Shown piece after piece: positions 41,698-49,218 of a stretch of 64,000 nucleotides of DNA (position 1 is the first letter of the stretch; every line of letters starts with the position of its first letter). Under the pieces are notes generated by a model. The model was not told where the DNA came from and searched no databases. It worked only from the letters and a program-made list of their open reading frames with translations. Made by a program: the position numbers and the translations under genes. Origin of the DNA: Chryseobacterium sp. ZHDP1. Lineage in GTDB: Bacteria > Bacteroidota > Bacteroidia > Flavobacteriales > Weeksellaceae. The stretch is taken from contig NZ_CP075682.1 of NCBI RefSeq assembly GCF_018603435.1, positions 2,666,001 to 2,730,000 on the forward strand, given 5' to 3'.

Positions 41698-42918
41698 TTA
41701 ATTAAATTTTTTAACAATTAATGCGGAGTTGGTTCCCCCAAATCCGAAAGAATTCGACAAAAATACATCAATTTTTTGACTTTTTGTTTCAGCAACCAAA
41801 TTTATCCTTTTCGCCTCATCATCAGGGTTTTCCAGATTAATATTCGGGGCTACAAAATCGTTCTGCATCATCAGGATAGAGTAAATTACTTCACTCGCAC
41901 CTGCCATCCAGCATTCATGACCGGTCATTGATTTCGTGGAACTCACGGGAACTTCGCTTCCGAAAATTTCGTAAATGGCTTTTGCTTCATTGGCATCACC
42001 AATTGGTGTGGATGTCGCATGAGCATTAATATAATCAATATCTTTTGCCGATAATCCGGATTGTTTCAAAGCCCGATCCATTGCTAAAGCAGGTCCGTCT
42101 ACATTTGGAGTGGAAATGTGTCCTCCGTTGGAAGAAAATCCATACCCGACAATTTCCGCAATGATATTGGCTCCTCTTTTTTGGGCAGATTCTAAACTTT
42201 CAACAATTAAAGTTGCTGCTCCTCCACTCGGAATTAATCCGTCTCTGTCTTTATCAAAAGGTCTTGATGCTTTTGTGGGCTCATTTTCGCGTACTGAAAA
42301 AACACCCAAACCGTCAAAGCTCGCCATCGAATATTTATTGGTTTCCTGTGCTCCTCCGCAAATAATCATGTCCTGAAAACCGTTTTTAATCATCATAAAA
42401 GCCAGTCCCAAAGAGTGAGAACCGCTTGCACAGGCTGCACTGATGGTTAAATTGATCCCTCTCAGTTTAAAAATGGTCGAAAGGTTCATGGTAACGGTAG
42501 AGTTCATGGATTTAAAAATAGCTCCTGAACCCATTAACGTTGTATCTTTTTTCTCTCTCGCAATATCGATCGATTCTACTACCGCCTTGGAAACACTGTC
42601 GTTTCCGTATAAAATTCCGACTTCGTTATTGTCTAGAAAATCCTGATCTATATTTGCCTGTTGTAAAGCATCAAGCGTTGCGATGTAAGCATATTCGCTT
42701 TCTTCGCCCATGCTTACGCGCTGTCTGCGGCTGAGAAGATTTTTGAGATCCGGCTTCGGAACCACGCCCGTTAATCCCGATCTGAAACCAAATTCTTTTC
42801 TTTCGTCTACTAAATGAATTCCGGATTTTCCCTGAAATAAAGATTCTTTCACTTCTTCCAAAGAAGTTCCGATGCAGGAATAAATTCCCATTCCGGTAAT
42901 GACAACCCTATTTTCCAT
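41698..42918 (-). CDS. Beta-ketoacyl synthase 3 (FabF-like)
   Basis: A 406-residue KAS II-type enzyme with full triad: Cys163 in TISAACASGSH, His300 in YINAHATSTP and His334 in SMTGHECWMAG. It is closest of the set to housekeeping FabF in the active-site loops. It lies in the minus-strand run with FabG and carrier protein 2, a minimal extension set of ketosynthase, reductase and carrier. Confidence 0.95.
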   Translation of the reverse strand: MENRVVITGMGIYSCIGTSLEEVKESLFQGKSGIHLVDERKEFGFRSGLTGVVPKPDLKNLLSRRQRVSMGEESEYAYIATLDALQQANIDQDFLDNNEVGILYGNDSVSKAVVESIDIAREKKDTTLMGSGAIFKSMNSTVTMNLSTIFKLRGINLTISAACASGSHSLGLAFMMIKNGFQDMIICGGAQETNKYSMASFDGLGVFSVRENEPTKASRPFDKDRDGLIPSGGAATLIVESLESAQKRGANIIAEIVGYGFSSNGGHISTPNVDGPALAMDRALKQSGLSAKDIDYINAHATSTPIGDANEAKAIYEIFGSEVPVSSTKSMTGHECWMAGASEVIYSILMMQNDFVAPNINLENPDDEAKRINLVAETKSQKIDVFLSNSFGFGGTNSALIVKKFN

Positions 42919-42929
42919 GTAATGTTCAA

Positions 42930-42954
42930 GGTTTTAGGTTTTAGGTTTTAGGTT
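42930..42954. repeat. Short tandem repeat (TTTTAGG)n
   Basis: GGTTTTAGG is repeated with a 7-bp period three times between the fabG and ketosynthase 3 genes (minus-strand operon). Slippage could change the spacing ahead of the ketosynthase start. Confidence 0.8.
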
Positions 42955-42992
42955 GCAGCTCACAACTGCTTCCTTTTATCTGCCACCTGATT

Positions 42993-43724
42993 TTATGAGT
43001 AGATTCCTCCGTTAATATTGATGACTTCGCCTGTAATGTACGATGACTTTTTAGACGCTAAAAATGCGACTAAATCTGCCACTTCTTCTGCTTCTCCGAA
43101 TCGGTTTGCAGGGATCATTGCTTTTAATTCGTCTTCATTAAATTCCTGCGTCATATCCGTTTTTATGAATCCCGGTGCAACCGCGTTTACGGTGATGTTT
43201 CTTTTCGCCACTTCCTGAGCCAGCGCTTTTGTAGCTCCTACCAAAGCTCCTTTCGCCGCAGAATAATTGGTCTGTCCTGCCGTTCCTTTCACTCCGGAAA
43301 CAGAAACCATATTGATGATTCTGCCGTATTTATTGCGCAACAGTTTCTGGATAAAGAAATTCGTCACGTTGAAAAACCCGTTTAAACTGGTGTTAATCAC
43401 CGCGTTCCAGTCTTCACTCGGCATCCACATGAACAATCCGTCTCTTGTAATTCCGGCATTGTTTACGATCACCTCAACAACGGATTTAGGATTATTTTCC
43501 TGCCATTCTGTTAAAACTTTTTGGGTTTCTTCGGCATTTCCTACATCAAATTTCAAAATTTCTCCGGTAGATCCCAGTTCTTCCACTTTAGCCAGCGTTT
43601 CTTTAGCTGCCGCTTCGTTTGAAGTGTAGTTGATTAAGATATGATAGTTTTTTTCTTCAGCCAGTTTTATACAGATGGCTCTTCCGATTCCTCTTGAGCC
43701 TCCTGTGACGATTGCACATTTCAT
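42993..43724 (-). CDS. fabG: 3-oxoacyl-ACP reductase, FabG-like
   Basis: A 243-residue short-chain dehydrogenase/reductase. The NADP-binding motif is TGGSRGIGRAI, the structural motif NNAG lies at VIVNNAGITRDG, and the catalytic Ser, Tyr and Lys are in NMVSVSGVKG and TNYSAAKGAL. It would reduce the 3-oxoacyl intermediate in each polyene extension cycle. In context it belongs to the pigment pathway rather than primary fatty-acid synthesis, although it could serve both. Confidence 0.95.
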   Translation of the reverse strand: MKCAIVTGGSRGIGRAICIKLAEEKNYHILINYTSNEAAAKETLAKVEELGSTGEILKFDVGNAEETQKVLTEWQENNPKSVVEVIVNNAGITRDGLFMWMPSEDWNAVINTSLNGFFNVTNFFIQKLLRNKYGRIINMVSVSGVKGTAGQTNYSAAKGALVGATKALAQEVAKRNITVNAVAPGFIKTDMTQEFNEDELKAMIPANRFGEAEEVADLVAFLASKKSSYITGEVININGGIYS

Positions 43725-43799
43725 GTGTTGCTTATGTAGTTTTAGTTTTTTTATGTATATTTTCTTTCCTTAAGTATGACAATTAATTTCCTTAAAAAA

Positions 43800-45320
43800 T
43801 TACATTGCCTTTAAATATTTCTTCACTTCTTCCAGATAAGGATACATTACCATATCATCAGAAAAAGCCGGAATTATTTTTCTTATTTCATCGTACAGTT
43901 CTTTGGTTGCTGATGAAATTTTATTCTGAAAACCAAGATATTCTATTGCCTGAACAATGGTAATGGCTTCAATCGTCAATACCTCGAATGCATTTTCGAT
44001 TACTTTTCTGCAGATGACCGCTGCATTGGTTCCCATGCTTACAATATCCTGATTGTCATTATTATTAGGTATACTGTGAACATACATCGGGTTTGATAAC
44101 ATCTGGCTTTCTGCGGTTGTGGAAGTAGCCGTAAACTGAACACCCTGCATTCCGAAATTGAATCCTAATTTACCTAAATTGACAAAAGGAGGCAAAATTT
44201 CGTTGATTTTAGAATTCAGTAAATAATTCAATTGTCTTTCTGCCAACATTGTTAATTTGGTGACCACAATTTTCAGCTTGTCCATTTCAAGGGAAATGTA
44301 ATCGCCGTGGAAATTTCCGCCGTGGTAAACGTGCTGATCTTCCACATTGATGATCGGATTATCGTTCGCCGAATTGATCTCGTTTTCCAATACTTTTTCC
44401 GTATATTCCAACGTATCCAGAACTGGTCCCAAAATCTGAGGAACACATCGTAAAGAATAGTATTCCTGAACTTTTTCCTTGAAAACTTTTTCCTGCTCTT
44501 CAAAGTGAGTATATAAATGATCGGCTCTTTTTCTGATTAATTGACTGTCAAACAAATGAGCACGCATTTTTTCTGCAATTTTCTGCTGTCCTTCGTGAAG
44601 TTTGGTTCCGTTCAGCACTTCAGATAAATGATCATCATAAGCCTGAACAATTTCGTTAATCGCACAAGATAATTTGATTGAAATATCAGTTAACTGATTC
44701 GCTTTATGCGCATTAACGACTCCAATTCCGGACATCACGGAAGTTCCGTTCATCAAAGCCAAACCTTCACGGATTTCTACCTGAATCGGCTGTAAGTTTT
44801 CGATTTCAAAAACTTCTTTCGTTGATTTTCTTTCTCTTTTGTAGAAAACTTCTCCTTCCCCGATTAGTACCAACGCAAGATGCGCCAACTGAACCAGATC
44901 TCCGCTTGCGCCAACGCCTCCATGTTCAAAAATAAGCGGCGTAATATCTCTGTTTATTAATTCTTTAAGTAAATTTACTACAGAATGATGAACGCCCGAT
45001 TTTCCTAATGATAAGGTATTCAGTCTTGCCAGCATACAGGCTTTTGCTTCGTCTGCCGGAAGCGGATTTCCAATCCCCGAAGAATGACTTCTGATAAGAT
45101 TATACTGAAGCTGATGGGTATCTTCATCGCTGATCTTGAACTGCGCCATGGGTCCGAAACCCGTGTTCACCCCATATATTACTTTATTTTTTGAAAATTC
45201 TTTTAAAAACTGAAAACTCTCATCCACTCTGGCAAGAAGTGTATCATCCAGTTCTATTTTCTCATTGTTGATGATGACTTTCTTAAAGTCACTCAGTTCT
45301 AAAAAGTTATTTATTTTCAT
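43800..45320 (-). CDS. Aromatic amino acid ammonia-lyase, probably tyrosine ammonia-lyase
   Basis: A 506-residue member of the HAL/PAL/TAL family. The self-made MIO cofactor comes from Ala138-Ser139-Gly140 in GGVGASGDLVQL. The catalytic Tyr lies in VIYGVNTGFGPMAQ. The selectivity loop reads NLIRSHSSG, as in the characterised Flavobacterium johnsoniae tyrosine ammonia-lyase, so 4-coumarate from tyrosine is the likely product. Histidine activity cannot be excluded from sequence alone, but no hut genes are nearby. 4-coumarate would prime the aryl polyene half of flexirubin. It is first in the minus-strand run, with a promoter at 45383-45390. Confidence 0.9.
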   Translation of the reverse strand: MKINNFLELSDFKKVIINNEKIELDDTLLARVDESFQFLKEFSKNKVIYGVNTGFGPMAQFKISDEDTHQLQYNLIRSHSSGIGNPLPADEAKACMLARLNTLSLGKSGVHHSVVNLLKELINRDITPLIFEHGGVGASGDLVQLAHLALVLIGEGEVFYKRERKSTKEVFEIENLQPIQVEIREGLALMNGTSVMSGIGVVNAHKANQLTDISIKLSCAINEIVQAYDDHLSEVLNGTKLHEGQQKIAEKMRAHLFDSQLIRKRADHLYTHFEEQEKVFKEKVQEYYSLRCVPQILGPVLDTLEYTEKVLENEINSANDNPIINVEDQHVYHGGNFHGDYISLEMDKLKIVVTKLTMLAERQLNYLLNSKINEILPPFVNLGKLGFNFGMQGVQFTATSTTAESQMLSNPMYVHSIPNNNDNQDIVSMGTNAAVICRKVIENAFEVLTIEAITIVQAIEYLGFQNKISSATKELYDEIRKIIPAFSDDMVMYPYLEEVKKYLKAM

Positions 45321-45347
45321 TAATTAAAAAGTAATAAATAGATAATT

Positions 45348-45390
45348 TTGTAATTATTAATTAATTGTCATTAATTTTGCGGCAAAGATA
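45348..45390. promoter_or_regulatory. Back-to-back divergent promoters (ammonia-lyase and FAD oxidoreductase)
   Basis: Plus strand: TTG at 45348-45350, 21-bp spacer, TAATTTTG at 45372-45379. Minus strand: TATCTTTG at 45383-45390. Both -7 boxes fit TANNTTTG and are 3 bp apart, so polymerase cannot hold both at once. Confidence 0.65.
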
Positions 45391-45419
45391 GAAGTTATTA
45401 TTAAAATAAAAAATCAAAG

Positions 45420-46664
45420 ATGAGCAAAGAATTTGTTGACGTTCTTGTAATCGGCGCCGGACCGTCTGGCTGCGTATCTTCTTCATACTTAAAGAAGAAC
45501 AACGTCAACGTGAAAGTTGTTGAAAAAACAAAATTTCCAAGACTGGTTGTTGGAGAAAGCCTGATTCCTCGTGTGATGGATCATTTTGATGAAGCCGGAC
45601 TGTTTCCTGCTCTGGATAAAATGGGCTTTGAGAAGAAACTGGGAGCACGTTTTTTAAGAGGCAACGAAGTCTGCATTTTTGATTTCAGCAATAAATTCGG
45701 GGAAGGATGGGACTGGACATGGCAGGTTCCGAGAGCGGATTTTGATAATGTTTTGGCTCAGGAAGTCATTAATAAAGGAATTGACCTTGAATTTGAAACG
45801 GAAGTGATCGGCATTGAGTTCAACGGAACAGATTCTGTAACGACTGTAAAAAATAAGAACGGCGAAATAAAAGAAATTCATGCAAAATTTGTGATCGATT
45901 CCAGCGGTTACGGAAGAGTTTTACCGAGACTTTTAGATTTAGAAAAACCTTCAAAACTTTCTCCTCATTCTGCGATTTTTTCTCATGTAAAAGATATTAA
46001 CCGGGAAGAAGGTACGGAAGGAACTTTAATTTCTTTTGATATTATCGAAACGGAAGTCTGGCTTTGGGTAATTCCGTTCTCCAACGGAAACACAAGTGTA
46101 GGAATTGTAGGACCAACCGATTTTATTGATAAACTTTCTGAAAACGGCAATACAGCAGAAGCTCTGAGAAAAGCCATTTCCCTTTCGGATTATTATGTAA
46201 AACGTTTCGGGGATGTAGATTTTCTTTTTGAACCTCAACATCTGAAAGATTATTCGTGCTCGGTAAAAAAATTATTCGGAGACGGATTTGCCTTAACAGG
46301 AAATGCTTCGGAATTCTTAGATCCGGTTTTCTCTTCAGGAATGGCTTTTGCCACAGAAGGCGGAATGACCGCTGCAAAATTAGCCTTAAGACAACTGAAC
46401 GGCGAACAAGTAGACTGGCAAAAGGAATTTGCAGACTATATTTTATACGGAGTTGATGTTTTCACAACGTATGTAAAAGAATGGTACACCGGAAATCTTC
46501 AGGAATTATTTTTTCACCAGCCGGAAAATCCTGATGTGAAGAGAAAAATCTGTGCAGTTTTGGCGGGTTATGTCTGGAACAAGAAGAATACTTTTGTGAG
46601 AATTCATGATACGGCAATTAAAAATCTGGCGGAATTTATTAAGACAGAAAAACAACAAGCATAA
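45420..46664 (+). CDS. FAD-dependent halogenase/hydroxylase-like oxidoreductase
   Basis: A 414-residue flavoprotein. The FAD motif is VLVIGAGPSGCVSSSYL, followed by FPRLVVGESLIPRVMDHF as in flavin-dependent halogenases. The sequence VWLWVIPF fits the WxWxIP motif of that family. Flexirubins can be ring-substituted, so it may halogenate or hydroxylate the aryl group, but related proteins without halogenase activity share these motifs. Divergent from the ammonia-lyase gene with overlapping promoters. A strong terminator follows (46670-46688). Confidence 0.85.
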   Translation: MSKEFVDVLVIGAGPSGCVSSSYLKKNNVNVKVVEKTKFPRLVVGESLIPRVMDHFDEAGLFPALDKMGFEKKLGARFLRGNEVCIFDFSNKFGEGWDWTWQVPRADFDNVLAQEVINKGIDLEFETEVIGIEFNGTDSVTTVKNKNGEIKEIHAKFVIDSSGYGRVLPRLLDLEKPSKLSPHSAIFSHVKDINREEGTEGTLISFDIIETEVWLWVIPFSNGNTSVGIVGPTDFIDKLSENGNTAEALRKAISLSDYYVKRFGDVDFLFEPQHLKDYSCSVKKLFGDGFALTGNASEFLDPVFSSGMAFATEGGMTAAKLALRQLNGEQVDWQKEFADYILYGVDVFTTYVKEWYTGNLQELFFHQPENPDVKRKICAVLAGYVWNKKNTFVRIHDTAIKNLAEFIKTEKQQA

Positions 46665-46669
46665 AAAAT

Positions 46670-46688
46670 GGTCTGAGATTTTCAGACC
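46670..46688. terminator. Bidirectional terminator
   Basis: GGTCTGA / TCAGACC stem with a 5-nt loop, A-tract before and T-tract after. It separates the convergent FAD oxidoreductase and SHOCT-protein genes. Confidence 0.8.
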
Positions 46689-46720
46689 GTTTTTGTTTAT
46701 TTGAATAATTGATTTCTAAA

Positions 46721-47287
46721 TCAGTTTTCGCTCATGATTCTTTCTTTCTCCTTTTGAAATTCTTCTTCGGAAAGAACTCCTGAATCTTTCAGCTCTTTAA
46801 TTTTTTTAAGTTTATCGTATTTTGATTCTTTTATAATTTCCTGAATCTGATTTTTTGTTTTAGGTAAAAATTCTTCGGGAACAACAATTTCACCCGATTT
46901 AATTGCATTTTCAACATCCATTTCATAGTTAATTAAACTTTGACCGATTTTCGCATAATACACATATCCGTTCTTCTTATTTCCTCTGGTCATTATTTTT
47001 TTAACTTTAAAAGTAAGACCTGAATTGCTTCTTCGAAATGAATTCGCCTGATTTGCCAATCCCTGATATCCTGTTGTTGAATAATAATTGAAAAGTGACG
47101 ATGCATTTGTCCTGATAAACTTAAAATCCCCGTCATTCATTGAGCCTGTTCCTATTTTTATACTAAGCCCTTCATAGACTTTAAATCCTGTTGAAGTCGT
47201 TAAAGTATCATTTTCGAACTTTGGTTCATGTTGAGCATGACAGATCAATGTAAAAAGAAAGATTAAAATTGAGATTATTTTTTTCAT
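46721..47287 (-). CDS. Exported protein with C-terminal SHOCT motif
   Basis: About 188 residues with a signal peptide (IISILIFLFTLICHAQ). I start it at 47287 (MKKIISIL) because an in-frame ATG at 47305 only lengthens the n-region. The C-terminus reads YDKLKKIKELKDSGVLSEEE, the short SHOCT pattern usually involved in oligomerisation. The central part is not recognised. It is located between two pigment genes but has no evident link to them. Confidence 0.75.
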   Translation of the reverse strand: MKKIISILIFLFTLICHAQHEPKFENDTLTTSTGFKVYEGLSIKIGTGSMNDGDFKFIRTNASSLFNYYSTTGYQGLANQANSFRRSNSGLTFKVKKIMTRGNKKNGYVYYAKIGQSLINYEMDVENAIKSGEIVVPEEFLPKTKNQIQEIIKESKYDKLKKIKELKDSGVLSEEEFQKEKERIMSEN

Positions 47288-47359
47288 GTTTAAAATTTTT
47301 CCCAAATTTAATTTCTAAGAAAGCGATAACCTTACGCCATCCCGTAATCTCCGTTATTT

Positions 47360-48655
47360 TTAGTTTCGTAAATCTAAAAAGACAATCGGCTTTCTGCTGT
47401 TCGGGTTAAATACCGTTTTAGATAAAACATCAAAATCTACCAGTTCAATTTTCGGACTCACTCTTAATTTTGCTCTGAAATGATCTCTTACTTCATTTAC
47501 AAAACTCTCGGAATCGCTGTCTGTGCTTACTTTAATGATGATTTCATCCAACCCGATTTCATTCGACTGAATAACAATCTGATAACAGAGAATTTTATTG
47601 AAATCATTTAAAATATCATTCATCGCAGGCGGATATAATGTGGTTCCTTTGTATTTGATCATCTGCTGTTTTCGTCCGATTACAGGACCCAACCTCATCG
47701 TATTTCTTCCGCATTTACACGGCTCATAATGTGCTTTTACAATATCTCCTGTTTTAAATCTCAGCAACGGAATCGCTTCAACGCCCAACGTAGTGATCGT
47801 TAATTCTCCGCTTTCGCCTTCTTTCGTGGGATTTCCTTCATCATCAAGAATTTCGGTGATAATTAATTCCGGATGGTGATGTCCGCCAACTTGTTCTTCA
47901 CACTCTGTAAAAGCGGTGCTCATTTCCGTCGAAGCATAGGTTGAGAAAAGTTTAATATCCCACTTTTCTTTAATTTTCTGTGAAAGAATATTATCGGTAA
48001 AATCCTGATTTTTGATACTTTCTCCGATGCACACAGCTCCATGAACACTTGAATTTTTATAATCAATTCCGTGTTTTTCGGCATAATCGATCATTTTTAG
48101 CAAAAAAGACGGAACGGTGATTAAATATTTCGGCTTGTATCTGAAAATAGAATCCCATTGAAGTTCGGGAATTCCCGGTCCCATTCTTACTACGCTTGCT
48201 CCCATTTTTCTAAGCCCTAAAAAGTAGGCAAGTCCCGCCATAAATCTTTTATCGATCGTGGTAATCATCTGTACTACATCTCCTTTTTTGATTCCTGCAC
48301 ACGCAAAGGAAATAGCTTCGTTGTACGCTAATCTTTCAAGATCGTTATCTGACAATCCGAATGTTACAGGATCTCCCAGTGTTCCTGAAGTCGTACTGTA
48401 ATCCACAATTTTATCGGGAGTCACACAGAAAAAATCATCATTATGCTGCTGAATATCGTTCTTCGTCGTGTTCGGAATTTTCTGCAAATCTTCCAAAGTC
48501 TGAATATCAGCAATATTGATATTGCTGTCTTTGAATAATCTTTGATAAAATGGCGAGTAAGTTTCAAGATAAGCCAAAAGCTCCTGAAGTTTTTGCTCCT
48601 GAAACTTTTTTATTTCCTGAATGTCTGATCTTTCGATGGATGGATAAAAGTCCAA
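47360..48655 (-). CDS. PaaK-like AMP-forming aryl acid ligase
   Basis: A 431-residue adenylate-forming enzyme related to phenylacetate-CoA ligase. The P-loop reads DYSTTSGTLGDPVTF, followed by FSTYASTEMSTAFTE and LLRFKTGDIV. CKCGRN adds a likely metal-site pair. It would activate 4-coumarate (or 4-hydroxybenzoate) as adenylate and load it on CoA or a carrier protein, linking the ammonia-lyase to the polyene ketosynthases. It has its own -7 box TAAATTTG at 48676-48683 on the minus strand. Confidence 0.9.
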   Translation of the reverse strand: MDFYPSIERSDIQEIKKFQEQKLQELLAYLETYSPFYQRLFKDSNINIADIQTLEDLQKIPNTTKNDIQQHNDDFFCVTPDKIVDYSTTSGTLGDPVTFGLSDNDLERLAYNEAISFACAGIKKGDVVQMITTIDKRFMAGLAYFLGLRKMGASVVRMGPGIPELQWDSIFRYKPKYLITVPSFLLKMIDYAEKHGIDYKNSSVHGAVCIGESIKNQDFTDNILSQKIKEKWDIKLFSTYASTEMSTAFTECEEQVGGHHHPELIITEILDDEGNPTKEGESGELTITTLGVEAIPLLRFKTGDIVKAHYEPCKCGRNTMRLGPVIGRKQQMIKYKGTTLYPPAMNDILNDFNKILCYQIVIQSNEIGLDEIIIKVSTDSDSESFVNEVRDHFRAKLRVSPKIELVDFDVLSKTVFNPNSRKPIVFLDLRN

Positions 48656-49218
48656 TGGTTTTTATTTTTAAAGGACAAATTTATTAGTTTATTTTAATTT
48701 GTCGCAGGTTTTGCCGATTATGCAGATTTATTTTCCTGCAGATTTCGATGATGACTTGTTTTTATTATTCTTGAAAAGCATTTTGCGATAAGTGTTAACG
48801 CAAAGTTCCTGTTCTGTATTTTTTTTATTTTAGAAGGTAAAGGCAAATAATTTGCTTCGCGAAGCCTGGAAATATCGCTTATTAAATAAATTTTGCGTTT
48901 AATTTATAAACAAAAATGTAAGTTTCGGTTAAAACCAATTTGAAATACTACTATTGAAGCGGGCTAAAGCCCGCCCCTATCGATAAACACCCATAAGAAA
49001 TCCGCAGTATTTGTGAAAACATTCGTGCTATCTGTGTTTAAAAAACTCTTCAAAAGTTTATAATCAACCCCTGATTGTTCACAAAAAATTAATCTTTTCA
49101 TTTATTTTTCTGAAACAGAAGTTTTTAATAGGAAATATCAAAATAAAACATATATTATAAACCGACAAATTTTAGTAAATTTGCCAACTTAATTAATCAA
49201 CGATATTGATATATTACA
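48656..49218. other. Intergenic region with repeats and two promoters, 563 bp
   Basis: No gene is supported. It holds the ligase -7 box (TAAATTTG, minus strand, 48676-48683), a family C repeat (48795-48902), a perfect GCGGGCT/AGCCCGC hairpin (48959-48974) of the GC-rich REP type, and the ileS -7 box TAAATTTG (49176-49183, plus strand). Confidence 0.7.
48795..48902. repeat. Intergenic repeat, family C (copy 2)
   Basis: Ends TTAACGCAAAG and TTTGCGTTTAA are inverted copies. The inner part (48836-48864, GGTAAAGGCAAATAATTTGC and TTCGCGAAGC) matches, in reverse, the inner part of 54904-55065. Confidence 0.75.

Noticed and set aside
48959..48974. GC-rich GCGGGCT hairpin as terminator of ileS or the ligase
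   Set aside because: It lies upstream of both genes and has no T-tract; it fits a REP-like repeat better.
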